From Pseudofrankia inefficax (lineage in GTDB: Bacteria; Actinomycetota; Actinomycetes; Frankiales; Frankiaceae): DNA of 64,000 bases. The stretch covers positions 6,324,001 to 6,388,000 of the forward strand of contig NC_014666.1 of the NCBI RefSeq assembly GCF_000166135.1, given 5' to 3'. The notes below the pieces were generated by a model. That model did no database searches, had not been told where the DNA came from, and worked only from the letters and a program-made list of their open reading frames with translations. This document shows, in pieces, positions 27,530 to 35,898 of this stretch; the stretch's first letter is position 1, and every line of letters begins with the position of its first letter. A program made the translations under genes and the position numbers.

Positions 27530-28558
27530 GTGACCGCGGCGACTGAGCGAACAAGCGACCCGGCGGAGCGCGTGTGGGACCCCACCCGGGCATTCGGGCT
27601 GATCGAGCCGCCTCCGCTGGCGAGCGCGACCCTCATCCGCGACGAGTTCCTGCGCCTGGACACCGCGCGCCAACAGGCCGGCTGGGCCAAGGCCCAGGTC
27701 GTCGTCCTCGACGCCACGGGGCGGACCCCGGTCGAGCTGCCGGCGCCGCCGGCGGTCCGGCGCCCGGGCGAGCTGGGCGACGCGGGCGACGGCCGGGCCC
27801 GGCTGGTGACCCGCCCGGCGACCGAGCTGGGTGACACCCCGCCGCCCGCCGCGGTGCTGCTCGGCGAGGCCGACGGCGTCCTCTACTGGGCGCAGCGCGT
27901 CGAGCCGGCCGAGCCCGCGGGGGACGCGCGCTGGCTGAGCCTGTTCACGGTCGGCGGGGAGCTGGCGCCGCTGGACGCCGCCCTGCTGACGACCGCGATC
28001 GCGCTGCTGACCTGGCACGACCGGGCCCGGTTCTGCGCCAGGGACGGCTCGCTGACCCGGCCGACGAAGGCCGGCTGGGCGCGCGAATGCGCCGCGGAGA
28101 ACCACGAGGAGTTCCCCCGCACGGACCCGGCGATCATCTGCCTGGTCCACGACGGGGCCGACCAGGTGCTGCTCGCCCGCCAGACCACGTGGCCGGCCGG
28201 CCGGATGTCGGTGCTCGCCGGCTTCGTCGAGGCAGGCGAGTCGTTGGAGGCCTGCGTCGCCCGGGAGATCGCCGAGGAGGTCGGCGTCGACGTCCGCGAC
28301 GTCGGCTACCTGGGCAGCCAGGCCTGGCCATTCCCCCGCTCGCTCATGGTCGGCTTCCAGGCCGTCGCCGACCCGGCGCAGCCGATCCGGCTGGACGGCG
28401 CCGAGATCGCCGAGGCGAGGTGGCTGCGCCGCGGCGACCTGGTGGAGGCGCTGAAGCGTGGCGACTGGGGCGTGCCGGCCGACGACGGCCAGCTGTTGCT
28501 GCCGGGCCGCATGTCGATCGCCCGTACGATGATCGAGTCCTGGGTCGCGGCCGGCTGA
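27530..28558 (+). CDS. nudC: NAD(H) pyrophosphatase NudC, Nudix family
   Basis: 342 residues. The Nudix box GFVEAGESLEACVAREIAEE and the downstream SQAWPFPRS motif, normally SQPWPFPxS, identify NudC, which cleaves NAD(H) to NMN(H) and AMP and can remove NAD caps from RNA. The zinc-ribbon segment before the Nudix domain is degenerate: Cys169 and Cys187 align with conserved positions, but position 172 is Asp and no fourth Cys follows. Starts at GTG 27530 after the hydrolase gene by 33 bases, perhaps in one transcript. It converges on maf. Confidence 0.92.
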   Translation: MTAATERTSDPAERVWDPTRAFGLIEPPPLASATLIRDEFLRLDTARQQAGWAKAQVVVLDATGRTPVELPAPPAVRRPGELGDAGDGRARLVTRPATELGDTPPPAAVLLGEADGVLYWAQRVEPAEPAGDARWLSLFTVGGELAPLDAALLTTAIALLTWHDRARFCARDGSLTRPTKAGWARECAAENHEEFPRTDPAIICLVHDGADQVLLARQTTWPAGRMSVLAGFVEAGESLEACVAREIAEEVGVDVRDVGYLGSQAWPFPRSLMVGFQAVADPAQPIRLDGAEIAEARWLRRGDLVEALKRGDWGVPADDGQLLLPGRMSIARTMIESWVAAG

Positions 28559-28573
28559 CCGGTCCGGCCCGGG

Positions 28574-29182
28574 TCAGGCCTGGGTCGCCGGGGCCTGGGG
28601 CGCAGAGACCTCGACGCCGAAGCCGGCGAGCAGCCGGCGCAGCGTCCTGGTCGGCAGGCCGATGACGTTGTCCAGGTCGCCGTCGACGGCGGCGACCAGC
28701 CGGCCGCCGAGCCCCTGGACCGCGTAGGCGCCGGCCTTGTCGAACGGCTCGCCGGACGCGACGTAGGCCCTGATCTCGTCATCGGCGAACGCGCGCATCC
28801 GCACCGTGGACGTCGCCGCCTCCTGCCGAAGCACGCCGGTCGCCGTGTCCAGGACGGCGAGCCCGGTCACGACGCGATGGGCCCGCCCGGACAGCCGGCC
28901 GAGCGTCGCGAACGCCGCGGCCTCGTCGGCGGGCTTACCGAAGATCGTCCCGTCGAGCTCGACCACGGTGTCCCCACCGATCACGAGCGCGTCGGTCACC
29001 CGTCCGGCCACCGCCTGGGCCTTGCGGCGCGCGAGCTGGAGCGCGAAGTCCGCCGGGCCGTCGTGGCCGGCGACCGTCTCGTCGACGTCGCTGGTCAGCA
29101 CCTCGAACGGGATCCCCATGGCCGCGAGCAGCTCGCGGCGGCGCGGCGAGCCGGACGCGAGCACGATCCGTCTGGCGCGCAT
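28574..29182 (-). CDS. maf: Maf-type nucleotide pyrophosphatase
   Basis: 202 residues. LASGSPRRRELLAAMG at the start, the GGDTVVELDG motif, GKPADEAAA and the FDKAGAYAVQG stretch match Maf/YhdE, which hydrolyses non-canonical or canonical dTTP/UTP-type nucleotides and is linked to septum formation. The ribosome site AAGGAGAGGAG lies just upstream of ATG 29182. It is preceded by a possible 22-codon leader frame and is convergent with nudC. Confidence 0.95.
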   Translation of the reverse strand: MRARRIVLASGSPRRRELLAAMGIPFEVLTSDVDETVAGHDGPADFALQLARRKAQAVAGRVTDALVIGGDTVVELDGTIFGKPADEAAAFATLGRLSGRAHRVVTGLAVLDTATGVLRQEAATSTVRMRAFADDEIRAYVASGEPFDKAGAYAVQGLGGRLVAAVDGDLDNVIGLPTRTLRRLLAGFGVEVSAPQAPATQA

Positions 29183-29217
29183 CGGGCTCCTCTCCTTCCG
29201 GGGACCTGGCGCGGCGG

Positions 29218-29286
29218 TCAGCCCTCGGGTGCCGAGGAGCGGGCGCCCGCGGGCAGGTCGCGAATCGTCATTCTCGCGTAACCCAC
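29218..29286 (-). CDS. Possible 22-residue leader ORF upstream of maf
   Basis: GTG 29286 is preceded by GGAGG with a seven-base spacer, an ideal ribosome site, and the frame runs 22 codons (start region GYARMTIRDLPAGARS) to TGA at 29218-29220, 35 bases before maf. It resembles no family I know. It could be a leader peptide or a chance frame. Confidence 0.3.
   Translation of the reverse strand: MGYARMTIRDLPAGARSSAPEG
29267..29282. promoter_or_regulatory. Weak GlnR-box-like motif upstream of glnT
   Basis: On the minus strand GTTAC is followed after six bases by ATGAC, with the spacing of the a-site/b-site pair bound by GlnR (gTnAC-n6-GaAAC). The second half fits poorly. It lies about 100 bases upstream of the type III glutamine synthetase gene. 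This is only suggestive. Confidence 0.2.
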
Positions 29287-29380
29287 GGGGTTTCCTCCGC
29301 AGATACCTTGTTTCTCGCTAGGACGCGCCCCGTCGACGTGGCGTGGATCCGCCCTCGGTCCGGAGCCGCTGGAGCCTGAC

Positions 29381-30745
29381 GTGACGATCGACGGAAGCGC
29401 CCCCCTCACCGACCCCAACGGCGCGGCCACGCCCGCCCAGCCCGATCTCGCCGCGCAGGCCCGGGCGGACGGGATCCGGTTCATCCTCGCGATGTTCGTC
29501 GACCTCGTCGGCAAGCCGTGCGCCAAGCTCGTGCCGATCGAGGCAGTCGACGCGCTGGTCACCGACGGCGTCGGGTTCGCCGGCTACGCGGTCGGGGCGA
29601 TCGGCCAGCAGCCGTCCGACCCCGACCTGATGGTCATCCCGGACCCGGCCAGCTACACCCCGCTGCCCTGGGTCAAGGAGGGTCTGGCTCTGGTGCACTG
29701 CGACCCGCATGTCGAGGGGCGGCCCTGGCACTACGCGCCGCGGGTGATCCTCAAGGCGCTGCTCGCCGCCGCCCACGAACGGCGCCTGGAGCTGTTCGCG
29801 GGCGCGGAGGTCGAGTACTTCCTCGTCGACCGGGGCGCGGACGGCGTGCTGCGGCTGGCCGACCCACTCGACGTCGCGGCCCGTCCCTGCTATGACGCCC
29901 GGGGGCTGACCCGGATGTACGACCACCTCACCGAGGTGTCGACGGCGATGAACGCGCTCGGCTGGTCGAACTACGCCAACGACCACGAGGACGCCAACGG
30001 CCAGTTCGAGCAGAACTTCGCCTATGCCGACGCGCTGACCACGGCCGACCGCGTCATCACCGCCCGCTACCTCATCTCGGTGCTGGCGGAGCGGCGTGGC
30101 ATGACGGCGACGTACATGCCCAAGCCGTTCGCCGACCGGACCGGCTCCGGTATGCACCTGCACCTGTCGCTGTGGCACGCGGGCACGCCGCTGTTCCCGG
30201 CCGGCGACCCCGACGCGCCGTTCGGCCTGTCCGACGTGGCCCACCGCTTCCTCGCCGGCGTCCTGGAGCACGCGCCGGCCCTGCAGGCGGTGCTCGCGCC
30301 GACGGTCAACTCCTACAAGCGCACCGGCGCCACCTCGACCCGGTCGGGCGCGACCTGGTCGCCGCGCCGGGCCAGCTACGGCGGCAACGACCGCACCCAC
30401 TACGTGCGCATCCCGGACGGTGACCGCATCGAGCTGCGCGGCGGCGACGGCTCCGCGAACCCCTACCTGGCGCTGGCAGCGGTGCTCGCCGCCGGGCTCG
30501 ACGGCGTCGAGCGCGCGCTGGACCCCGGCCTGCCCGGCGACGGCGGCCCGGTCCGGCCGGACCTGCCGCCGACCCTGCTGCACGCGGTGGAGGCGCTGGG
30601 CGCCGACCCGGTCGTCACGGCAGGGCTGGATGCCGCCGGGCCTGGCGTCGCCGACTACTTCGCGGCTCTCAAGCGCGCCGAGTTCTTCGAGTGGCACTCC
30701 GCCGTCGGCCCCTGGGAGCACGACCGCTACCTGACCGCCTTCTGA
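29381..30745 (+). CDS. glnT: Type III glutamine synthetase, GlnT/GmaS-like
   Basis: 454 residues of the glutamine synthetase fold. Catalytic motifs are present: GAEVEYFL for metal ligands, EDANGQFEQNF, GSGMHLHLS with the key His, NSYKRTGATSTRS in the ATP/ammonia region and RIELRGGDGSANPYLALAA at the C-terminal active site. The GlnT branch includes gamma-glutamylmethylamide synthetase, which joins glutamate with methylamine. The following three glutamate-synthase-like subunits and flavoprotein point to that branch rather than plain ammonia assimilation. Start GTG 29381 follows GGAG. Which amine is used cannot be told from sequence. Confidence 0.85.
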   Translation: MTIDGSAPLTDPNGAATPAQPDLAAQARADGIRFILAMFVDLVGKPCAKLVPIEAVDALVTDGVGFAGYAVGAIGQQPSDPDLMVIPDPASYTPLPWVKEGLALVHCDPHVEGRPWHYAPRVILKALLAAAHERRLELFAGAEVEYFLVDRGADGVLRLADPLDVAARPCYDARGLTRMYDHLTEVSTAMNALGWSNYANDHEDANGQFEQNFAYADALTTADRVITARYLISVLAERRGMTATYMPKPFADRTGSGMHLHLSLWHAGTPLFPAGDPDAPFGLSDVAHRFLAGVLEHAPALQAVLAPTVNSYKRTGATSTRSGATWSPRRASYGGNDRTHYVRIPDGDRIELRGGDGSANPYLALAAVLAAGLDGVERALDPGLPGDGGPVRPDLPPTLLHAVEALGADPVVTAGLDAAGPGVADYFAALKRAEFFEWHSAVGPWEHDRYLTAF

Positions 30746-30763
30746 GCCGCTCGCCTACCACTC

Positions 30764-30782
30764 CCTGACCGAGCGGGTCAGG
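30764..30782 (+). other. 7-bp stem hairpin between glnT and glxB
   Basis: CCTGACC and GGTCAGG pair perfectly around a five-base loop in the 79-base gap. It could be a processing or attenuation structure that lowers expression of the downstream genes relative to glnT. Confidence 0.4.
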
Positions 30783-30824
30783 CACGACGGGTGGAGGACC
30801 GACCATCGAAAGGAGGCGGGGCCT

Positions 30825-31745
30825 GTGTGCGGGATCGTCGGGCTCCATCTGCGCGACCCGGAGCTCTACCCCCAGCTCGGCCGCCTGTTGGAGACCATGC
30901 TGGGCCAGGTCGCCGAGCGTGGTCCCGACTCGGCCGGCGTCGCCGTGTACGGCGACCGCCGCCGCTGCCCGGAGGGTCACACCGCCGTGTCGGTGCTGCT
31001 GCCAGGTGACGGCCAGCTCTCGGACGCGGCCCGGGCGGACCTCGGCACCGCCGTGCGGGCCGCGCTGGCGGGCACCCCGGAGATCCTCGTGACGGCGGCC
31101 GGGGCGACCACCGTCCTCGCGGCGCCCGTCGCCCTCGACGCGCTCGGGGACGCGGTCCGCCGGTCCGCCCCGGACGCTCTCGTCGTCGGCGCGGGCCGGG
31201 ACCTGACCGTCTACAAGGGCATCGGCAGCCCGCGGAGCCTCGCCAGGACCTACGACCTGGCGAACGCCCAGGGCTGGCAGGGCCTGGCGCACACGCGGAT
31301 GGCCACCGAGTCGGCCGTCGTCCCGGAGGGCTGCCACCCGTTCTCGGTCGGCCCGGACCAGTGCCTCGTGCACAACGGCTCGTTCGCGAACCACGCGACG
31401 ATCCGCCGGGAACTGATCGCCGAGGGCGTCCGGTTCGACTCGGAGAACGACTCCGAGGTCGGCGCCCGGTTCGTCGCGGCCCGGCTCGCCGAGGGCGACG
31501 ACCTGGACAAGGCGCTGCGCCTGCTCTGCGAACGGTTCGACGGCTTCTACACGCTGCTCGTCACCAGCGACGACGGCTTCGCGGTCGTGCGGGACGCCAT
31601 CGCCTGCAAGCCCGCGATCATCGCGGAGACCGGCGCCTGGGTCGCGATGGCCTCGGAGTTCCGGGCGCTGGCCGACCTGCCCGGCATCGACACCGCCCGG
31701 ATCTACGAGCCCGAGCCCGAAAGGGTCTACGCATGGCGCCGCTAG
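30825..31745 (+). CDS. glxB: Class II glutamine amidotransferase, GlxB/MgsA-like
   Basis: 306 residues beginning with MCGIVGLHLRD; after Met removal Cys2 is the N-terminal nucleophile that releases ammonia from glutamine or a gamma-glutamyl amide. QVAERGPDSAGVA and the HTRMATESAVVPEGCHPF motif complete the glutaminase site, and LVHNGSFANH is the glutamine-binding loop. This corresponds to the amidotransferase domain of glutamate synthase made as a separate subunit. AAAGGAGG precedes the GTG at 30825. It is followed by the GXGXG-type subunit with a 13-base overlap. Confidence 0.92.
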   Translation: MCGIVGLHLRDPELYPQLGRLLETMLGQVAERGPDSAGVAVYGDRRRCPEGHTAVSVLLPGDGQLSDAARADLGTAVRAALAGTPEILVTAAGATTVLAAPVALDALGDAVRRSAPDALVVGAGRDLTVYKGIGSPRSLARTYDLANAQGWQGLAHTRMATESAVVPEGCHPFSVGPDQCLVHNGSFANHATIRRELIAEGVRFDSENDSEVGARFVAARLAEGDDLDKALRLLCERFDGFYTLLVTSDDGFAVVRDAIACKPAIIAETGAWVAMASEFRALADLPGIDTARIYEPEPERVYAWRR

Positions 31746-32446
31746 CCGGTCAGACCGCCGGCATCGTCACGGTCGACCTGGCCACCAGCTCGTTGCGGGC
31801 GCTGAACGGCGAGCTGCACGCGCCGACGGGGTGGCGCTACGAGGTGCTGCACCCGCAGGGAGCGCACGCGATCGCCGCCGGGGTCCGGGTGCCGCTGACG
31901 ATCGACGTGCGCGGCCACGCCGGCTACTACTGCGCCGGCATGAACGACGGGGCGACGATCACTGTGCACGGCAACGTCGGCACCGGCGTCGCCGAGAACA
32001 TGATGTCCGGCGTCGTGCGGGTCCGCGGGGACGCCTCGCAGTCGGCCGGCGCGACCGGGCATGGCGGCCTGCTGGTGATCGAGGGCTCCGCGTCGATGCG
32101 CTGCGGGATCTCGATGAAGGGCGTCGACATCGTCGTCGGCGGCGGCATCGGACCGATGAGCGCGTTCATGGCGCAGGCCGGGCGGCTGGTGGTCTGCGGC
32201 GACGCGGGCGACGGCCTCGGCGACTCGATCTACGAGGCGCGGGTCTACGTGCGCGGCAGGGTCGGCTCCCTCGGCGCGGACTGCGTCGAGAAGGAGCTGC
32301 GCGCCGAGCACGCCGCGGAGCTCGCCGCGCTGCTCACGGCCGCCGGCCTCGAACCGGCCGGCGAGCTCGCGCCCGAATGCTTCCGCCGGTTCGGCTCGGC
32401 CCGCCGGCTCTACCACTTCGCCGCGGGCAACTCGGCCGTCTACTAG
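31733..32446 (+). CDS. glxC: GXGXG-domain glutamate synthase subunit, GlxC/MgsB-like
   Basis: 237 residues with the repeated right-handed helix of the GXGXG family: VHGNVGTGVAENMMSG, VRVRGDASQSAGATGHGG and KGVDIVVGGGIGPMSAFMAQAG. In glutamate synthase this domain links the ammonia-releasing and synthase sites. Encoding it as a separate gene between GlxB and GlxD is the MgsABC/GlxBCD pattern. ATG 31733 overlaps the end of glxB; nine bases separate it from the next gene. Confidence 0.92.
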   Translation: MAPLAGQTAGIVTVDLATSSLRALNGELHAPTGWRYEVLHPQGAHAIAAGVRVPLTIDVRGHAGYYCAGMNDGATITVHGNVGTGVAENMMSGVVRVRGDASQSAGATGHGGLLVIEGSASMRCGISMKGVDIVVGGGIGPMSAFMAQAGRLVVCGDAGDGLGDSIYEARVYVRGRVGSLGADCVEKELRAEHAAELAALLTAAGLEPAGELAPECFRRFGSARRLYHFAAGNSAVY

Positions 32447-32455
32447 GAGGGCTCC

Positions 32456-33859
32456 ATGGCTGCATCACCTGGGGCCAAAAACGGGCCCACATCCCCTGGG
32501 CCCAGGACCGGGCCCACACCACCTGGGGCCACCAACGGGCCCGACCCGGCCTCGCTCGGGCTGCGGGAGTCGCACACCTTCGACCGGGCCACGATCGCCA
32601 GCATCCAGCGCGCCGCGGCGACCGGGGTCTACGACATCCGTGGCGGGGGCGCCAAGCGCCGGCTGCCACACTTCGACGACCTGCTGTTCCTGGGCTCGTC
32701 GATGTCGCGGTACCCCCTGGAGGGCTACCGCGAGCGGTGCGGCACCGACGTCGTCCTCGGCGACCGCAACGCCCGCTACCCGCTGCGCCTGGACATCCCG
32801 GTGACCATCGCCGGGATGAGCTTCGGCGCGCTGTCGGCCCAGGCGAAGGAGGCGCTCGGCCGGGGTGCCAGCGAGGTCGGCACCTCCACCACCACGGGCG
32901 ACGGCGGGATGACGCCCGAGGAACGCGGCCAGTCCAAGCACCTCGTCTACCAGTACCTGCCGTCCCGCTACGGCATGAACCCGGCCGACCTGCGCCGGGC
33001 CGACGCGATCGAGGTCGTGCTCGGCCAGGGCGCCAAGCCCGGCGGCGGCGGCATGCTGCTGGGCCAGAAGATCTCCGACCGGGTCGCCGAGATGCGCACC
33101 CTGCCGGCCGGGATCGACCAGCGCTCGGCCTGCCGGCACCCGGACTGGACCGGCCCCGACGACCTGGCCATCAAGATCCTGGAACTGCGCGAGATCACCG
33201 ACTGGGAGAAGCCGATCTACATCAAGATCGGCGCGTCGCGGACCTACTACGACGTGAAGCTCGCGGTCGCCGCCGGCGCCGACGTGGTCGTCGTCGACGG
33301 CATGCAGGGCGGGACGGCCGCCACCCAGGACGTCTTCATCGAGCACGTCGGCATCCCGACGCTGGCCGCGATCCCGCAGGCCGTCCAGGCTCTGCGGGAG
33401 CTGGGCCTGCACCGCAAGGTCCAGCTCGTCGTCTCCGGCGGGATCCGGACCGGGGCCGACGTCGCCAAGGCGATGGCGCTCGGCGCCGACGCGGTGGCGA
33501 TCGGCACCGCGGCGCTCATCGCGCTCGGCGACAACGACCCGCGCCACGCCGAGCAGTACGCGGCGCTCGGCTCGGCGGCCGGCTTCTACGACGACTACCA
33601 GGACGGCCGCGACCCGGCCGGCATCACCACCCAGGACCCGGACCTCGCCGCCCGGCTCGACCCGGTCGAGGGCGGCCGGCGGATCGCCAACTACCTTCGG
33701 GTGCTGACGATGGAGGCACAGGCCATCGCCAGGGCCTGCGGCAAGTCGCACCTGCGCAACCTGGAGCCCGAGGACCTGGTCGCCCTCACCATCGAGGCCG
33801 CCGCGATGGCCCGGGTCCCGCTCGCCGGCACCAGCTGGATCCCGGGGCAGGGGCTGTGA
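32456..33859 (+). CDS. glxD: FMN-binding glutamate synthase-like subunit, GlxD/MgsC-like
   Basis: 467 residues with the FMN-barrel of glutamate synthase. Visible are PVTIAGMSFGALSAQAKEALG, TTTGDGGMTPEER, GQGAKPGGGGMLLGQKI, VVDGMQGGTAATQDVF and VVSGGIRTGADVAKAMALGAD, the phosphate- and FMN-binding loops. It would form the catalytic unit of an N-methylglutamate- or glutamate-type synthase with GlxB and GlxC. GGAGGG precedes ATG 32456. The first 30 residues are a Pro/Gly-rich segment from a 27-bp tandem repeat that family members do not normally have. Confidence 0.9.
   Translation: MAASPGAKNGPTSPGPRTGPTPPGATNGPDPASLGLRESHTFDRATIASIQRAAATGVYDIRGGGAKRRLPHFDDLLFLGSSMSRYPLEGYRERCGTDVVLGDRNARYPLRLDIPVTIAGMSFGALSAQAKEALGRGASEVGTSTTTGDGGMTPEERGQSKHLVYQYLPSRYGMNPADLRRADAIEVVLGQGAKPGGGGMLLGQKISDRVAEMRTLPAGIDQRSACRHPDWTGPDDLAIKILELREITDWEKPIYIKIGASRTYYDVKLAVAAGADVVVVDGMQGGTAATQDVFIEHVGIPTLAAIPQAVQALRELGLHRKVQLVVSGGIRTGADVAKAMALGADAVAIGTAALIALGDNDPRHAEQYAALGSAAGFYDDYQDGRDPAGITTQDPDLAARLDPVEGGRRIANYLRVLTMEAQAIARACGKSHLRNLEPEDLVALTIEAAAMARVPLAGTSWIPGQGL
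32468..32548 (+). repeat. Three tandem 27-bp repeats at the start of glxD
   Basis: The copies begin CCTGGGGCC or CCTGGGCCC at 32468, 32495 and 32522 and each contains a GGGCCC. They keep the reading frame and encode a nine-residue unit of the form PGxxxGPxx. Copies differ at scattered positions, so they are not a recent exact duplication. Confidence 0.75.
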
Positions 33860-35043
33860 GCCCGGCCGCCGACGTCGTGATCATCGGCGGTGGGCTGGAG
33901 GGCACGTCGGCGGCCTGGAACCTGACCCGGCGCGGCGTCACCGACGTCGTCGTCTGTGAGCGGGCCACGGTCGGCTCCGGAGGCACCGGGAAGTCCAGCG
34001 GGATCGTGCGCTGCCACTACGGCGTCTCGTCACTGGCCGCGATGGCGACGAGCAGCCTGGAGGTGTTCGAGAACGCCGCCGAGCTGCTCGGCACCGAGAT
34101 CGGCTTCCACCAGACCGGCTACGTCGTCGGCGTCGGCGAGCCCAACGTCGACGCGCTGCGGACCAGCCTCGCCGCCCAGCGCGCCGTCGGGGTCGACACC
34201 GAGGAGATCGACGCCAGTGCGGTCGCCACGCTGTGGCCGGCGGCCCGGCTCGACGACTTCGCCGCCTTCGCCTGGGAACGGCGTGGCGGGTACGGGGACG
34301 CCTACTCGACGGCGCAGGCCTATGCGGCGGCGGCCCGCCGCGCCGGGGCGACGGTCCGACAGGGCTGCCCGGTCGCGCAGATCCTCGTCGCCGGCGGCCG
34401 GGCCACCGGGGTGCGGCTCGCGGACGGCTCGACGATCGGGGCCGGCACCGTCGTGCTCGCGGCCGGGCCCTGGTCCGTCCCGCTCCTGGCGGCGCACGGG
34501 CTCGACCTGCCGATCACGGTGCACCGCGAGGAGATCGTGCTGATCGACCCGGGCGTCGACCTCGGTGTCGTCCCGGTGCTCTCGGACCTGGTGTCGCTGC
34601 AGTACGTCCGGCCGGAGGCGTCCGGGGCGATCCTGTTCGGCAACAGCGACCTGTCCGTCCCGTCGCCCGCGGACCCGGACACGTACTCCAACCAGGCGAC
34701 CGAGGCGTGCCTGGAGCGGGCCGCGGCCAAGCTGTCCCACCGTTTCCCCGGCCTCACGGGCGCGGGCGTCACGAGCTGCTACGCCGGCTGCTACGACGTC
34801 ACCCCGGACTTCAATCCGGTGATCTCGGCGAGCCCGATCGAGGGACTGATCATCGCGGCCGGCTTCAGCGGCCACGGTTTCAAGATCTCACCGGCGGTCG
34901 GGCGGCTGGTCGCGGACCTGGTCGTCGACGGCCACAGCCACGACCCGCGGATTCCCGCGTCCGACTTCCGGTTCACCCGCTTCGCCGAGAACGACCTGTT
35001 GCGCAGCCCCCATCCCTACGTCGGCGCGGGTGAGATGCGCTGA
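33856..35043 (+). CDS. FAD-dependent amine oxidase, sarcosine oxidase beta-like (DAO family)
   Basis: 395 residues starting at GTG 33856, which overlaps the glxD stop in a GTGA arrangement. The dinucleotide-binding motif VVIIGGGLEGTSAAWNL and the C-terminal YDVTPDFNPVI and GFSGHGFKISPAVGRLVADL segments match the DAO/SoxB family that oxidises N-methylated amino acids. In methylotrophs a SoxB-like protein is one of the four subunits of N-methylglutamate dehydrogenase, but here no alpha, gamma or delta subunit follows. It may therefore work alone as an oxidase releasing formaldehyde and H2O2, or with partners elsewhere. Confidence 0.88.
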   Translation: MSPAADVVIIGGGLEGTSAAWNLTRRGVTDVVVCERATVGSGGTGKSSGIVRCHYGVSSLAAMATSSLEVFENAAELLGTEIGFHQTGYVVGVGEPNVDALRTSLAAQRAVGVDTEEIDASAVATLWPAARLDDFAAFAWERRGGYGDAYSTAQAYAAAARRAGATVRQGCPVAQILVAGGRATGVRLADGSTIGAGTVVLAAGPWSVPLLAAHGLDLPITVHREEIVLIDPGVDLGVVPVLSDLVSLQYVRPEASGAILFGNSDLSVPSPADPDTYSNQATEACLERAAAKLSHRFPGLTGAGVTSCYAGCYDVTPDFNPVISASPIEGLIIAAGFSGHGFKISPAVGRLVADLVVDGHSHDPRIPASDFRFTRFAENDLLRSPHPYVGAGEMR

Positions 35044-35148
35044 CCCGGCGGCTCGTGCCTGGCCCACGGCGCCCCCAGGCCGCCCGGCCGCTCGACCGGG
35101 AGCCTCTCCTGGCCGCCGACCCCTATCCTTCGATCATGGACGGCCAGC

Positions 35149-35814
35149 GTGCGTGACGACGAGCCCGAGGATCTGCCAGCCGAGCCGGCGGCGGGCCCGG
35201 CGGCCCGGGAGGTCGACGCGGCCGCGTCGCAGGAGGGCCGGCTCGAACGGCTCATCGCGGCCCAGGTACGCCGGCTGCGCCAGGGCGCCGGCCTCACGCT
35301 CGCTGAGCTGGCCACCCGCAGCGGCATCTCCAAACCCATGCTCTCCAAGATCGAGAACGCGAACACCAGCTGCAGCCTGACGACGCTCGCCCGGCTGGCC
35401 GACGCCCTCGACGTACCGGTCACCGCGCTGTTCCGCGGCGCCGACGACCAGCGCGAGGCCGTCTTCACCCCGGCCGGCGCGGGAGGCAGGATCGTCGCCC
35501 GCGGCACCCGGGTCGGCCACGACTACACGCTGCTCGGCGGCCTGCGCGGCCCGCACAAGCGGATGGAGGCCCATCTGGTCACACTGACCGAGCGCAGCGA
35601 GACCTTCCCGCTGTTCCAGCATCCAGGCACCGAGCTGCTCTACATGCTCGACGGCGAGATGGTCTACGGCCATGGCGGTTCCAGCTACACCCTGCGCCCA
35701 GGCGACGCCCTCCAGCTCGACGGCGAGGGCGTCCACGGCCCTCAGGAGCTGATCTCCCTGCCCATCCGGTTCCTGTCCGTCGTCGCCTACGGCACCTCGG
35801 AGGAGCCCCAGTAG
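35149..35814 (+). CDS. XRE-family regulator with C-terminal cupin
   Basis: 221 residues. An acidic N-terminal tail is followed by a helix-turn-helix of the XRE type at about residues 35-95 (LAELATRSGISKPMLSKIENANTSCSL) and a cupin domain from about 150 (HPGTELLYMLDGEMVYGHGG). Such HTH-cupin proteins often respond to amines, amino acids or sugars. It lies 105 bases after the flavoprotein gene and is probably the local regulator of the glx block. GTG 35149 is the start. Confidence 0.9.
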   Translation: MRDDEPEDLPAEPAAGPAAREVDAAASQEGRLERLIAAQVRRLRQGAGLTLAELATRSGISKPMLSKIENANTSCSLTTLARLADALDVPVTALFRGADDQREAVFTPAGAGGRIVARGTRVGHDYTLLGGLRGPHKRMEAHLVTLTERSETFPLFQHPGTELLYMLDGEMVYGHGGSSYTLRPGDALQLDGEGVHGPQELISLPIRFLSVVAYGTSEEPQ

Positions 35815-35898
35815 CGGCCCCTCGGGCAGCCCCAGCCCAGCCATATGCCATGGTGTCCCGGTCCCTGCGGCCCTGCCCAGTCAGGCGCCATGCCGTCA

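Noticed and set aside
29267-29282. GlnR binding site for the glnT block
   Set aside because: Only half matches; kept as a weak feature and not claimed as nitrogen control.
31831-35043. A 1070-codon frame spanning the glx genes
   Set aside because: Only its last part, from 33856, is the flavoprotein gene; the rest is a third-frame shadow of glxC and glxD with Arg/Gly/Ala-rich composition.
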